Of a DNA stretch of 64,000 nt, positions 17,312-26,355 are shown in pieces. Position numbers and translations under genes: made by a program. The notes under the pieces are model-generated. The model was not told the origin of the DNA, did not search any database, and worked only from the letters and a program-made list of their open reading frames with translations. Origin of the DNA: Haloferax mucosum ATCC BAA-1512 (GTDB taxonomy: Archaea > Halobacteriota > Halobacteria > Halobacteriales > Haloferacaceae). The stretch is taken from NCBI RefSeq assembly GCF_000337815.1, contig NZ_AOLN01000011.1:372001-436000 (forward strand), read 5' to 3'. Every line of letters begins with the position of its first letter. Positions within the stretch are counted from its first letter, which is position 1.

Positions 17312-17488
17312 TTAGTCGTCGGATTTCATCTGCTTGAACTGTTCGAGGAGCGCATCGGTCGAGTCACCGGAGTCGTACTCGACGGTGCCACGGTAGGTCT
17401 GCCGGTCGTCGTCGGTGCCGGGTTCGACCTGACTCGTCATGCGCTCGCGGCGTTCGTGTTCGGCTTCGTCATAGGCACCCATTGACAT
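17312..17488 (-). CDS. DUF5786 family small protein
   Basis: The minus strand encodes a 58-residue protein, MSMGAYDEAEHERRERMTSQ, ending in LLEQFKQMKSDD. The GAYDEAEHERRE start and YRGTVEYDSGDSTDALLEQF core match the haloarchaeal DUF5786 family, whose function is unknown. An ATG two codons in (17482) is an equally good start. ACTATATG on the minus strand at about 17518-17525 is the likely TATA box. The protein is very polar, with no membrane segment. Confidence 0.8.
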   Translation of the reverse strand: MSMGAYDEAEHERRERMTSQVEPGTDDDRQTYRGTVEYDSGDSTDALLEQFKQMKSDD

Positions 17489-17603
17489 GGTTCATTAAAC
17501 CATGAGTGTGAGTGCCACATATAGTTATCGGAGATGTTCACAATTATGATAAATACGTCGGTGGGCAGGAAAGGGTAAAAACAATCGCCGGACTACACCG
17601 TGT

Positions 17604-18608
17604 GTGGCACGTCCTCTCCGATTTCGTTACGCCCCCGGTCATTGGGACGAGACGCGGGTCGTCCGCGAGGTGTTCCAACCGCTCGACGGAAACCTCGGTG
17701 CCGAGATGAACGACCCGTGGCACGCGCCCCCCGCGGGCTACGACGCCCGACGCTTCGACATGGAGAACGGTGATACCGCTCTGTTCGCGTGGACCGACGA
17801 CCACGCCTACTGGGTTGGAAACACCGAAACACCGAGTTCGCTGTGGCGAACCGACAAGGAGGGGTTCGGCGAAGCGCCGTTCGAGATGTCTCGATGGGCG
17901 CAACGCGAACTCATCGCCGAACTGTTCGAGGAATCGCCGTGGCTGAAACCCTACCCGCACCTCTCGTGGTTCTTCCTTCCCGTGTTCCTCTCAAAAGACG
18001 GCCGAGAGACCACGCGGTCGTTCTTCTACGACCACGCCGCGGGGTTCCCGGACGCGACGCGCGAGGAAGCGCTGGCGTTCTACGAGTCGTTCTTTGCGAC
18101 GGGTGTCCTTGACGAGTACCGCGAAGTGATGGCCGGAAAACTCGGCACGTCGGAGTATTTCGACCCGATACGGATGGCCGCCGCGATGGGCGAGTTCGAC
18201 GTCGCCTACCTGCTCTCGGAGGCGGGCTACGACGTGACGCCCGAAATCGAGGTGGCGACCGGACACTCCATCGACTTCCGCGCCGAGAACACGCGCGCCG
18301 GCGGCGCGCTCATCGAGGTGACCCGCCCGCTCCCGCCGAATCGACGCTCTGTGAGCAATCCGGTGGCCGCGATTCGAGACACCGCACAGACGAAGACGAA
18401 CGGACAGGGCCAACTCGCCGAACACGGCGGTGGCGTGACGCTGTTCGTCGATTGTTCGTCGTTCCCCGACGACGATTGGGCCGCCATCATGGGCGAGAAA
18501 CCCGACGTTCGGCACCGCCCGGCGGTCGTCTTCCGACTCCGGCCGTCCGGCCGCGTCGAAGGCTACGCGAAAGGCTCGGTCCCCGTGGACCTGCCGTGGC
18601 TCAAGTAA
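17604..18608 (+). CDS. DUF5784 family protein
   Basis: This 334-residue protein starts with GTG 17604 (ARPLRFRYAPGHWDETRV). It matches the haloarchaeal DUF5784 family in sequence style: NLGAEMNDPWHAPPAGYDARRFDMENGDTALFAW in the N-terminal part, and TRPLPPNRRSVSNPVAAIRDTAQTKTNGQ in the C-terminal part. The NPVAAIRDTAQTKTNGQ segment resembles that of restriction-like or nucleotide-associated folds, but I cannot assign a function. GTAAAAAC about 29 bases upstream gives a leaderless start. It has its own promoter, divergent from DUF5786. Confidence 0.78.
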   Translation: MARPLRFRYAPGHWDETRVVREVFQPLDGNLGAEMNDPWHAPPAGYDARRFDMENGDTALFAWTDDHAYWVGNTETPSSLWRTDKEGFGEAPFEMSRWAQRELIAELFEESPWLKPYPHLSWFFLPVFLSKDGRETTRSFFYDHAAGFPDATREEALAFYESFFATGVLDEYREVMAGKLGTSEYFDPIRMAAAMGEFDVAYLLSEAGYDVTPEIEVATGHSIDFRAENTRAGGALIEVTRPLPPNRRSVSNPVAAIRDTAQTKTNGQGQLAEHGGGVTLFVDCSSFPDDDWAAIMGEKPDVRHRPAVVFRLRPSGRVEGYAKGSVPVDLPWLK

Positions 18609-18714
18609 CTCGAAACGATTCTCTCGGCCGCAGAACCGACGAGCCGAAGGCTCGGCGTCGAGTGCGGAGTCTTCGAAACGAAAAGCGGGGCCGCAGTGGA
18701 GACGACGTGCGTGT

Positions 18715-18999
18715 TCAGAACGAGAGCATCTGCGGTCCGTCCTCACCGAATGGGGACGGGTCGCGGTCGCTGTAGTACCGACGACCGATTGCCTCGTGGC
18801 CGACGCCAGTAAAGAGCGCGTCCCGCACGTCCTGCGGGCACGTGTACGTCTCGTTGCCGAGACGGGCCAGAATCTCTGCGACTGTCTCCTGGCCGTTTTG
18901 TAGCTCGATTACCTCGTCGCCGTAGTGCTGGGCGAAGTCTGTCGAGCTTGTCGGATAGTCGTGGCGTTCGATGGCGTCGCCGAGTCCGTTCAGGCGCAT
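18715..18999 (-). CDS. DUF5789 family protein
   Basis: This 94-residue protein, MRLNGLGDAIERHDYPTSST, is of the haloarchaeal DUF5789 type. It has an N-terminal helix, a central IELQNGQETVAEILARLGNETYT region and the C-terminal signature IGRRYYSDRDPSPFGED. Function unknown. An in-frame GTG at 19008 would add three residues. ATG 18999 is preferred because a TATA-like CATTAAG (minus strand, about 19027-19033) lies some 29 bases upstream. It is divergent from the PHP gene and shares a 130-base promoter region with it. Confidence 0.8.
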   Translation of the reverse strand: MRLNGLGDAIERHDYPTSSTDFAQHYGDEVIELQNGQETVAEILARLGNETYTCPQDVRDALFTGVGHEAIGRRYYSDRDPSPFGEDGPQMLSF

Positions 19000-19130
19000 T
19001 ACACCCACAGCTGTTCAGCCCATATTCTTAATGATTTTCCATGTATGTCTTTAGAGCCATTGTAGAATTTAATGAACCTTAATGACAAACATGGCGCAAC
19101 GTTTGTCCCCCTCTCGTGCCGACGACAGCT
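19000..19130. promoter_or_regulatory. Divergent promoter region, DUF5789 / PHP phosphoesterase
   Basis: The gap is markedly A/T-rich. It holds the DUF5789 TATA box (minus strand, about 19027-19033). It also holds TTGTAGAATTTAAT (19060-19073), a 14-mer repeated exactly upstream of amtB at 22160-22173. The TTTAAT inside it is about 60 bases before the PHP ATG, so it may be a TATA box with a short leader, or part of a regulator site. Confidence 0.5.
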
Positions 19131-19925
19131 ATGAGCGAGGACCCTCCGGCCGCGGACCTGCATCTCCACACGACCGCCTCTGACGGGGCGCTGACCATCG
19201 AGACGCTCCCGGATGCGGCTCGCGCGGGCGGCGTGAGCGTCGTTGCCGTGACGGACCACGACCGCTATCATCCGGCTCTCGACGCGCCGGTCGTCGAGCG
19301 CGACGGCGTGACCATCGTCCACGGCATCGAGTTGCGCGTCGATGCCGGCGAACGCCGGGTGGACCTGCTTGGCTACGGTCTGAGCAAGCGACCGGCGCTC
19401 ACCGCCGAAGTCGAACGCCTCCAGCGAAACCGGGTCGAACGCGCGCGAAAAATCGTCGAACGCGTCGAAGAGACGACCGGTGTCGCACTCGACGTTTCCC
19501 TCCACGACGGCATCGGCCGCCCCCACATCGCCCGCGCAATCGACGCCAGCGACGCCCCGTACGACTATCAAGGAGCCTTCGACGAACTCATCGGCGGCGA
19601 TGGTCCCTGTTACGTCCCGCGAGACCTCCCATCGTTCGAAGACGGCGTGCGTCTGCTCCGCGATGCGTGTTCGGTCGTCGGTCTCGCACACCCGTTTCGC
19701 TACCGCGACCCGGCCGCCGCGCTCGAACTCTGTGCCGACCTCGACGCCGTAGAACGGTACTATCCGTACGGATACGAAGTCGAGACGAGCCTCATCGACG
19801 ACGCCATCGAGACGCACGACCTGCTCGCAACCGGTGGGAGCGACGCTCACGACGAACGACTCGGCCGCGCTGGGCCGCCGAGGTCCGACTACGCCCGATT
19901 CGCGGCGGCGGTAAATGGTCTCTAA
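19131..19925 (+). CDS. PHP domain phosphoesterase
   Basis: This 264-residue protein has the PHP metal-binding motifs: DLHLHTTASDG (9-19), VTDHDRY (about 41-47), GIELRVDAGERRVDLLGYG, a histidine in GRPHIARAI, HPFRY, and a final GSDAHDERLG. The set is that of the trinuclear-metal PHP family, which includes 3',5'-nucleoside bisphosphate phosphatases and 5'-3' exoribonucleases (RNase AM/YciV type); this is the most likely activity. The frame opens at 19116, but ATG 19131 (MSEDPPAADLHLH) is the family-like start. Confidence 0.88.
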   Translation: MSEDPPAADLHLHTTASDGALTIETLPDAARAGGVSVVAVTDHDRYHPALDAPVVERDGVTIVHGIELRVDAGERRVDLLGYGLSKRPALTAEVERLQRNRVERARKIVERVEETTGVALDVSLHDGIGRPHIARAIDASDAPYDYQGAFDELIGGDGPCYVPRDLPSFEDGVRLLRDACSVVGLAHPFRYRDPAAALELCADLDAVERYYPYGYEVETSLIDDAIETHDLLATGGSDAHDERLGRAGPPRSDYARFAAAVNGL

Positions 19926-20000
19926 CCATGTTAATTGGTACCTAACGTCGTCGTCTGCCAGGGGCGTAGAGTTAAATCCTATCGGAACCGAAGGGGGGAT

Positions 20001-20165
20001 ATGCAGTGTCACTACTGCGACCGTGAGGCCGCATACGCCGCCGAGAAAGACCACATCAAGGTCGGCCTCTGCGAGCGACACTTCCGCAAGCGGGTCGAGG
20101 AACTCGCCGAGTCTGAGGAACTCGCCGCCCTAAAGGAAAAACTCGACATTAACCGGACGAAGTGA
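20001..20165 (+). CDS. DUF6757 family small zinc-finger protein
   Basis: This 54-residue protein, MQCHYCDREAAYAAEKDHIK, has CHYC at 3-6 and CERHF at about 27-31, a C2-CH-type single zinc finger. A charged helical tail follows. It matches a haloarchaeal mini zinc-finger family that I recall as DUF6757. It lies 75 bases downstream of the PHP gene on the same strand. GGGGGGAT just before the ATG is a purine-rich, SD-like stretch. It may bind RNA or a protein partner; no function is established to my knowledge. Confidence 0.8.
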   Translation: MQCHYCDREAAYAAEKDHIKVGLCERHFRKRVEELAESEELAALKEKLDINRTK

Positions 20166-20243
20166 CGCCCTACTCACGGACGTACTCTCCCCACGAATGC
20201 CGATTCCATACCGCCTCCAAGCGCTAATCGCGGACGGCTTATT

Positions 20244-20756
20244 TTACGCGAGGACGCGACCACCGAGAAGATAGAGCGCCGCGAGCGCGCCCTCGAACAC
20301 GAGCGTTCCCGCCGCCGACAACGCGAGAAATCGCCGGGCCGACATGTTGGCAAATCCGGCCGGTACGGTGAGCATCCCGCGCGTGAACAACATCGTGTTA
20401 CTTGCCGGAACGACGAGTTGCCCCCAGCGGTCGAACCAGCCGTCGAACCGGTCGAGTTTGCCCTCGCTGACCCGGAACCACGACCGCGAGAGGAGGTAGT
20501 CGCGCCCACCGCGTTTAGCGACACAGAACAGTGCGAACTGGCCGGCAGTGGCACCGAGAACCGCGATACCGAGAATCGGGACGAGGTTCGATTCGCCGAC
20601 GAGAATCAGTGCGCCGGGGACGAGCAGTTCGCTCGGTGCGACGTAGAGAAGCATCGCACCCTCCAGAACGAATACGAAAAACAGGGCGACGAACGCGAGG
20701 TCAGACGCGAGCAGGTCGCGGAGAAATCCCGGCAGTTCGGCGACAACGGCACTCAT
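20244..20756 (-). CDS. DedA/VTT-domain membrane protein
   Basis: This 170-residue membrane protein, MSAVVAELPGFLRDLLASDL, has several hydrophobic helices. Two re-entrant-like segments lie around YVAPSELLVPGALILVG and VVPASNTMLFTRGMLTVPAGFANM, the pattern of DedA (SNARE-associated/VTT) proteins, which are putative lipid flippases. The motif here, F-x-R, reads FTRGMLTVPAG, which matches the family's conserved arginine. A TTG nine codons upstream would extend it; ATG 20756 is the normal start. It is divergent from hemB with a gap of 93 bases. Confidence 0.82.
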   Translation of the reverse strand: MSAVVAELPGFLRDLLASDLAFVALFFVFVLEGAMLLYVAPSELLVPGALILVGESNLVPILGIAVLGATAGQFALFCVAKRGGRDYLLSRSWFRVSEGKLDRFDGWFDRWGQLVVPASNTMLFTRGMLTVPAGFANMSARRFLALSAAGTLVFEGALAALYLLGGRVLA

Positions 20757-20849
20757 CGGTGGCGCTTTTTTCAGCGCTGACAAAGCGGTTGTGATACTCG
20801 GTCACGTCGGGAGCGACGGCATTTTGCCGCCGCCGCTCGAAGCGCTCGT

Positions 20850-21848
20850 ATGGACCTCACCGACCGCCCGCGACGGCTTCGAACGGACGGACTTCGACCG
20901 CTCGTCTCGGAGACGACACTCCACGAGACGGACCTCGTCGCGCCCGTGTTCGTGGACGCGACGACAGACGAGCGCGTCCCCATCGAATCCATGCCGGGAC
21001 ACGAGCGCGTGCCCGTCGATGCGGCGGTCGAACGAGTCTCCGAAGTCCTCGAAACAGGCGTCGAAGCCGTCATCGTCTTCGGCATCCCCGAGTCGAAAGA
21101 CGAGCAGGGTTCTCGTGCGTACGCGAGCGCGGGCGTCGTACAGGAGGCGGTCAGGCGCATCACAGCCGAAACCGACGCCTACGTGATTACCGACGTCTGT
21201 CTCTGCGAGTACACCGACCACGGTCACTGCGGGGTGTTGGAGCCGCACGCCGAAGACGACCCGACGCTCACCGTCGAGAACGAACCAACGCTGGACCTGC
21301 TGGCGAAGACGGCCGTCTCGCACGCCGAAGCCGGTGCCGACATGGTCGCCCCCTCCGCCGCGATGGACGGGATGGTCGGTGCCATCCGCGAAGGACTCGA
21401 CGCCGCCGGCTACTCGGACATTCCAATTATGTCCTACGCCGCGAAGTACGAGAGCGCCTTTTATGGACCCTTCCGCGACGCCGCCGACGGCGCGCCCGCC
21501 TTCGGCGACCGCAGACACTACCAGATGAACCCCGCAAACGCCCGCGAAGCCATGCGTGAAGTCGCTCTCGACGTGGAGCAGGGCGCGGACGTGTTGATGG
21601 TCAAACCCGGACTGCCGTACCTCGACATCATTCGGGACATCCGCGAGGCGTACGACCACCCGGTCGCCGCCTACAACGTCTCCGGCGAGTACGCGATGCT
21701 CCACGCCGCCGCCGAGAAGGGCTGGCTCGACCTCGACGGCGTCGCCCACGAGTCGCTCCTGTCGCTGAAGCGCGCGGGTGCGGACCTCATTATTACGTAC
21801 TTCGCAGAGAGTGTCGCAAAGACACTCTCTGCGGGCTACCGAGCGTAG
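20850..21848 (+). CDS. hemB: Delta-aminolevulinic acid dehydratase (porphobilinogen synthase)
   Basis: This 332-residue enzyme condenses two aminolevulinates to porphobilinogen. The zinc-type cysteine triad is at 117, 119 and 127 (CLCEYTDHGHC), so the enzyme is Zn-dependent. Schiff-base lysines are Lys199 (SYAAKY) and Lys252 (MVKPG). FYGPFRDA follows at about 204-211. The C-terminal 16 residues, YFAESVAKTLSAGYRA, are the first copy of a 57-bp unit that repeats beyond the stop codon, so the extreme tail of this allele may be an acquired or drifting extension. It is monocistronic, then amtB-glnK follow. Confidence 0.95.
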   Translation: MDLTDRPRRLRTDGLRPLVSETTLHETDLVAPVFVDATTDERVPIESMPGHERVPVDAAVERVSEVLETGVEAVIVFGIPESKDEQGSRAYASAGVVQEAVRRITAETDAYVITDVCLCEYTDHGHCGVLEPHAEDDPTLTVENEPTLDLLAKTAVSHAEAGADMVAPSAAMDGMVGAIREGLDAAGYSDIPIMSYAAKYESAFYGPFRDAADGAPAFGDRRHYQMNPANAREAMREVALDVEQGADVLMVKPGLPYLDIIRDIREAYDHPVAAYNVSGEYAMLHAAAEKGWLDLDGVAHESLLSLKRAGADLIITYFAESVAKTLSAGYRA

Positions 21849-21940
21849 CTCGGCAACTTCGCCGAAAGCGTGGCGAAGCAGCTTTCGGCGGGCTATCGGA
21901 CGTAGTCCGATAACTTCGCAGAGAGTGTCGCTGAATCGCT
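21798..21940 (+). repeat. 57-bp hairpin repeat, two full copies and a partial third, spanning the end of hemB
   Basis: Unit 1 (21798-21854) encodes the last 16 hemB residues and the stop. Unit 2 (21855-21911), read in the same frame, gives NFAESVAKQLSAGYRT and a stop, and unit 3 (from 21912) begins NFAESVAESL. Each full unit forms two hairpins. Unit 1: 12-bp stem 21804-21815/21821-21832 and 6-bp stem 21839-21844/21848-21853. Unit 2: 9-bp stem 21861-21869/21881-21889 and 7-bp stem 21895-21901/21905-21911. Stem sequences differ between units but pairing is kept. The stop codon falls at the loop of the second hairpin in each. Confidence 0.85.
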
Positions 21941-22315
21941 CCCGAACAGTCGGTGACTGTGACCACGCTCGACCGCGACTGCAACCGACCGCGAACGCAA
22001 CGACCACACTGCGCGGGGCGAACGCCCGGCGCGCGCTGGCAAAACGCCACCAACCGGCAATATTTTCTGAAACATCTGTCCACAGAAATCCGGACGTGAG
22101 TCTCTTTTCTGGACAGATTACAACCTTATACGCGTAATATTCTACCATAGATTGGTCGTTTGTAGAATTTAATACGCCAAAAGTGACACAGTACAACCCC
22201 CATACTTATGTAATATGTTGTCATGAACCTCGACCGTGATGAAGCACCACAATCTACACAGATTCGGTGAAAACATACTCGATTGTTCACCTGTGCCGGT
22301 GAGAGGTGGACACCT
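21941..22315. promoter_or_regulatory. hemB-amtB intergenic region: inverted repeat, A/T-rich promoter, SD
   Basis: About 375 bases without a gene. ATTCTAC (22139-22145) and GTAGAAT (22162-22168) form a 7-bp inverted repeat with a 16-base spacer. The right arm lies inside TTGTAGAATTTAAT (22160-22173), also found at 19060. CTTATGTAATATG near 22205 and CCTTATACG near 22124 are further TATA candidates. GAGGTG at about 22303-22308 precedes the amtB ATG by 8 bases and matches the 16S rRNA tail, so the mRNA probably has a leader. Confidence 0.55.
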
Positions 22316-23797
22316 ATGAGTCCACTGCAGGTTGATCCCGGCGTCGTCGCACAGGGCGTCAACTACGTCTGGATACTCGTCGTGTCGTTCCTCATTTTCT
22401 TCATGCAACCGGGCTTTGCGCTCTTGGAGGCGGGGCAGGTCCGTGCGAAGAACGTGGGGAACGTGCTGATGAAGAACATGACCGACTGGGCGCTCGGCAT
22501 CCTCGTCTACTTCGTCGTCGGCGCGGGCGTGGCGACAATCGTCGGCGGTCTCACCTCGCCCGGCGGCATCGACGTCGCCGCCGCGTTCTCGTACATCGGC
22601 GACTCCGGCGCGTGGATCGACTGGCTCTTCGGTGCCGTCTTCGCCATGACCGCCGCGACCATCGTCTCCGGCGCGGTCGCAGAGCGCATGGACTTCCGTG
22701 CCTACGTCGTCTTCGCGGCGACCATCACGGGATTCATCTACCCCGTCGTACAGGGCCTCACGTGGTCCGGCGGCCTCCTCTCGGGAAGCGGCTACCTCGG
22801 TGTCGCCCTCGGCGTCGGCTACCTCGACTTCGCCGGTGCGACCGTCGTCCACATGTGCGGTGGCGTCGCCGGTCTCGTCGGCGCGAAGATGGTCGGCCCG
22901 CGCAAGGACCGCTTCGACGCGAGCGGCGAGAGCCAGCCCATTCCGGGCCACTCGATGTTGTTGGCCGTCCTCGGGACGCTCATCCTCGCGTTCGGCTGGT
23001 ACGGTTTCAACGTCGGCACGCAGGCGACCGTCCTCGCAACCACCGAAAGCGGCGGTCTGGAGTTCATGGGAGCCGCACTCGGCCGCGTCGCGCTCGTGAC
23101 CACCCTCGGGATGGGTGCTGGCGCGGTTGCCGCGATGCTCGTCTCGACGACCTACCAGGGCAAGCCCGACCCGCTCTGGATGGCGAACGGTCTGCTCGCC
23201 GGTCTCGTGGCGGTCACGGGCGCTGTTCCGCACGTCACGTGGTGGGGTGGTCTCGTCCTTGGCGCACTCGGCGGCGCAATCGTCCTCCCTGCGTACCGCT
23301 GGACCGTCGATTCGCTGAAAATCGACGACGTGTGCGGTGTCTTCGCTGTCCACGGTGTCGCCGGTGCGGTCGGCACGGCCCTCATTCCGGTGTTCGCCGT
23401 CGGCGGCTTTTCGGCCACGCAACTGGTCATGCAGGTCGCCGGTGTCGGCGTCATCGCCCTGTGGACCATCGCCGCCTCCGCGGCCGTCTTCGCCCTGGCA
23501 GATGCCGTCTTCGGCCTCCGCGTCTCCGAGGAAGAAGAACTCGAAGGGCTGGACATCGGTGAGCACGGCGTCTCCGTCTACCCCGAGTTCGTCGGCGACT
23601 CCGGACCAGACCCCGGACTGGGGACGCCGACTGCAACTGACGGCGGTTTCACCATCGACGAGAACACGTCCGGTACGCTTGCTGGCGATGAGAACACGTC
23701 AGGTACCTCGGCCGACGACGAGAGCGACGTTCGCACCGACGGCGGGACCGCCGAGTGTGACACCATGGCCGCGACCGACGGAGGTGACGAGCGATGA
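22316..23797 (+). CDS. amtB: Ammonium transporter, Amt family
   Basis: This 493-residue membrane protein has the eleven-helix Amt fold. The channel twin histidines are His179 (VVHMCGG) and His346 (FAVHGVAG), and the signature FGWYGFNVG is at about 226-234. It imports ammonium and is gated by the PII protein encoded next. The last 90 residues after [15 protein letters not shown] form a long acidic, Ser/Thr/Asp-rich cytosolic tail with a doubled ENTSGT element, longer than in typical Amt proteins. The start is MSPLQVDPG at 22316, backed by GAGGTG upstream. Its stop overlaps the glnK start (ATGA). Confidence 0.95.
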   Translation: MSPLQVDPGVVAQGVNYVWILVVSFLIFFMQPGFALLEAGQVRAKNVGNVLMKNMTDWALGILVYFVVGAGVATIVGGLTSPGGIDVAAAFSYIGDSGAWIDWLFGAVFAMTAATIVSGAVAERMDFRAYVVFAATITGFIYPVVQGLTWSGGLLSGSGYLGVALGVGYLDFAGATVVHMCGGVAGLVGAKMVGPRKDRFDASGESQPIPGHSMLLAVLGTLILAFGWYGFNVGTQATVLATTESGGLEFMGAALGRVALVTTLGMGAGAVAAMLVSTTYQGKPDPLWMANGLLAGLVAVTGAVPHVTWWGGLVLGALGGAIVLPAYRWTVDSLKIDDVCGVFAVHGVAGAVGTALIPVFAVGGFSATQLVMQVAGVGVIALWTIAASAAVFALADAVFGLRVSEEEELEGLDIGEHGVSVYPEFVGDSGPDPGLGTPTATDGGFTIDENTSGTLAGDENTSGTSADDESDVRTDGGTAECDTMAATDGGDER

Positions 23798-24153
23798 GCG
23801 ACGCAGAAACGGGTATCAAACTCGTCATGGCCGTCGTCCGCCCCGACAAACTCGCGGACGTGAAGACCGCGCTCGCCGAGGTCGGCGCACCGTCGCTCAC
23901 GGTTACGAACGTCTCCGGCCGCGGGTCACAGCCGGCGAAGAAAGGACAGTGGCGCGGCGAGGAGTACACGGTTGACCTCCACCAGAAGGTCAAAATCGAG
24001 TGTGTCGTCGCCGACACGCCCGCCGAAGACGTGGCCGAAGCCATCGCCGACGCCGCCCACACCGGCGAGAAAGGTGACGGGAAAGTGTTCATCCTCCCCG
24101 TCGAGAACGCGATGCAGGTCCGAACCGGCAAGACCGGGCGCGACGCGGTCTGA
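23794..24153 (+). CDS. glnK: Nitrogen regulatory protein PII, GlnK type
   Basis: This is a 119-residue PII trimer subunit. The T-loop carries Tyr58 ([12 protein letters not shown]), in the position of the uridylylated tyrosine of bacterial [30 protein letters not shown] near residue 87 is the nucleotide-binding and C-loop region. It senses ATP/ADP and 2-oxoglutarate and closes AmtB. The 4-base overlap with amtB makes this the classic amtB-glnK operon. The N-terminus has a few extra residues (MSDAETG). Confidence 0.95.
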   Translation: MSDAETGIKLVMAVVRPDKLADVKTALAEVGAPSLTVTNVSGRGSQPAKKGQWRGEEYTVDLHQKVKIECVVADTPAEDVAEAIADAAHTGEKGDGKVFILPVENAMQVRTGKTGRDAV

Positions 24154-24248
24154 CGAAGGGATTTGTTCGACTCGGTGACGCGTCGAACCCACGCGAAACC
24201 ATTTTTCCGCTCCGCACTAAGCGACGTGACGATGAGCGGTGCCCTCCC

Positions 24249-24935
24249 GTGGTAAGTGTCGAAGTGCTCGGTGGTCTCGCTATCGCGCTCGGTGGCATGT
24301 CCGCCGTCGGTCTCGTCACTGACCGATACCTCTCCGAACCCGACGACTTCCGGGCGGACCTCCTCGTGAGCGACGCGAACAAATGGATCGTCTTCGCGCT
24401 TTTGTGTAGCTACGTCGTCTTCGTCGAAGGCCGTTCGCTCTCGTCGATGACCGGGCGCACGCTCGACCCACTTTCGTTCGTCGCGGCTGTCGGCGGCGGT
24501 GTCGTCGTCCTCTTCGCGGCAAACGCGGTGACCGCGCCGCTTTTCGACCGCTTCGGGGTAGGGAGCCTCGACGACGACATTGCCGATTTTACGTCGCTTT
24601 CGGTTCGACACCGGCTCTTCGTCGCCACGACCGCCGGAATCACGGAGGAAGTGCTGTTTCACGGCTACGCTATCGAGCGACTCCTCGAACTCACCGGCAG
24701 TCCGCTTCTCGCCGGAGGCGTCTCCTTTCTCGCGTTCGCCGCGAGCCACGCGGTCGGATGGGACCGCGAGGCAGTCGCCAGAATCGCTGTCCCCGCACTG
24801 TTGACAACGGCGATGTATCTGCTCGTCCGCGACGTAGTCGTCCTCGTGGCGATTCACGCCCTCAACGACGCGGTTGGACTGCTTCTCGCCGGGTCGGTTC
24901 GAGACGCCGACGCCGCCGAGCGGGCGACCCAGTAA
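24249..24935 (+). CDS. CPBP family intramembrane metalloprotease
   Basis: This 228-residue membrane protein starts with GTG 24249 and has about six helices. The CPBP (Abi/CAAX-like) motifs are EExxxR-like [10 protein letters not shown] (Glu133, Glu134), His167 in ASHAVG and IHALND (His203, Asn206). Usual members have R in EExxxR; here the residue is H in EEVLFH, a small departure. These enzymes cleave membrane substrates or process peptides; the target is unknown. It follows glnK by 95 bases and precedes hemL by 32 bases, so it may share either transcript. Confidence 0.85.
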   Translation: MVSVEVLGGLAIALGGMSAVGLVTDRYLSEPDDFRADLLVSDANKWIVFALLCSYVVFVEGRSLSSMTGRTLDPLSFVAAVGGGVVVLFAANAVTAPLFDRFGVGSLDDDIADFTSLSVRHRLFVATTAGITEEVLFHGYAIERLLELTGSPLLAGGVSFLAFAASHAVGWDREAVARIAVPALLTTAMYLLVRDVVVLVAIHALNDAVGLLLAGSVRDADAAERATQ

Positions 24936-24967
24936 GGTCTTTGACGCGAGGGTTCGAACCGCCGCGC

Positions 24968-26305
24968 ATGAGACACGACGAGTCCCGGGCGTTGTACGAC
25001 CGAGCGCTTTCGGTCCTCGCTGGCGGCGTAAACTCCTCTGTCAGGGCGACACAGCCCTCTCCGTTTTTCGTCGAGCGCGGCGACGGCGCACACGTCATCG
25101 ACGCCGACGGCAACCGCTACATCGACTACGTACTCGGGTACGGCCCGCTTCTCTACGGTCACGACGTTCCTGAACCCGTACAGGCGGCCGTCCAGAAGCA
25201 CGCCGCGGCCGGGCCGATGTACGGCGCGCCGACCGAAATCGAGGTCGAACACGCCGAATTCGTCGCGCGACACGTCCCCTCGGTCGAGATGATTCGCTTC
25301 GTCAACTCCGGGACCGAAGCGACCGTCTCGGCGGTTCGCCTCGCTCGCGCCGTCACTGGCCGCGACAAAATCGTCATCATGCAAGGCGGCTACCACGGCG
25401 CACAGGAGTCCACGCTCGTCGAGGGCGAACCGGGCAACGTGCAACCGAGTACCCGCGGCGTCCCCTCGGCGTTCGCCCAACACACGCTTCCCGTCCCATT
25501 CAACGACGCGGACGCGATACGTGAGGTGTTCGAGGAACACGGCGACGACATCGCCGCGGTCATGACAGAGCCGATTCTCGCAAACACGGCCATCGTTCAC
25601 CCGGTCGATGGCTACCTCCAAACTCTCCGCGACATCACCGAAGAACACGACTCGCTTCTCATCTTCGACGAGGTCATCACCGGGTTCCGCGTCGGCGGAC
25701 TCCAGTGTGCACAGGGGAAATTCGGCGTCACGCCGGACATCACGACGTTCGGAAAGATTATCGGCGGCGGCTTCCCCGTCGGCGCAATCGGCGGGAAGGC
25801 CGAACTCATCGAGCAGTTCACCCCGGGCGGCGACGTGTTCCAGTCGGGCACCTTCTCGGGCCATCCGGTCACGGTGGCCGCGGGCCACGAGTACCTGAAG
25901 TACGCCGCCGAAAACGACGTATACGACCACGTCAACCGCCTCGGCGAGAAACTCCGCCGCGGTATCACCGACATCCTCGAAGACCAAGCGCCCGAGTACA
26001 CCGTCGTCGGCACCGACTCGATGTTCAAAACCGTCTTCACACGCCACGGGACGGCCGACCGTGCCGACGCGTGCGCGGACGGGTGTACACAACACGAATC
26101 CTGCCCCAACTACGACGCGTGTCCGAAGACCGGCGCGGACGTGTCGAAGGCCGAGACCGACCGCTGGGAGCGCGTCTTCTGGCAGGAGATGAAAGACCAA
26201 GGCGTCTTCCTCACGGCGAACCAGTTCGAATCGCAGTTCGTCTCCTACGCTCACACCGACGAAGACATCGAAGAGACGCTGGAAGCGTACAAGACGGCGC
26301 TGTAA
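24968..26305 (+). CDS. hemL: Glutamate-1-semialdehyde 2,1-aminomutase
   Basis: This 445-residue PLP enzyme makes 5-aminolevulinate from glutamate-1-semialdehyde, feeding HemB. The catalytic lysine is Lys263 ([15 protein letters not shown]). [14 protein letters not shown] (19-32) and [14 protein letters not shown] are family motifs. Residues 360-390 contain a cysteine-rich insert ([21 protein letters not shown]), a feature I associate with haloarchaeal HemL and which might bind a metal. ATG 24968 gives the usual start; the frame runs further upstream through CPBP codons. HemA, which supplies the substrate, is not in this window. Confidence 0.95.
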   Translation: MRHDESRALYDRALSVLAGGVNSSVRATQPSPFFVERGDGAHVIDADGNRYIDYVLGYGPLLYGHDVPEPVQAAVQKHAAAGPMYGAPTEIEVEHAEFVARHVPSVEMIRFVNSGTEATVSAVRLARAVTGRDKIVIMQGGYHGAQESTLVEGEPGNVQPSTRGVPSAFAQHTLPVPFNDADAIREVFEEHGDDIAAVMTEPILANTAIVHPVDGYLQTLRDITEEHDSLLIFDEVITGFRVGGLQCAQGKFGVTPDITTFGKIIGGGFPVGAIGGKAELIEQFTPGGDVFQSGTFSGHPVTVAAGHEYLKYAAENDVYDHVNRLGEKLRRGITDILEDQAPEYTVVGTDSMFKTVFTRHGTADRADACADGCTQHESCPNYDACPKTGADVSKAETDRWERVFWQEMKDQGVFLTANQFESQFVSYAHTDEDIEETLEAYKTAL

Positions 26306-26355
26306 CTCCACAACCGCCGAGCCGACCCGAGCCGACCCGGCTCGTATTTTCGCTA

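Noticed and set aside
20802-23566. Two long minus-strand frames opposite hemB and amtB
   Set aside because: Both are antisense shadows, and the plus-strand genes are certain.
24945-24967. GGGTTCGAACC before hemL as a tRNA-like element
   Set aside because: No T stem pairs around it and the hemL start follows at once.
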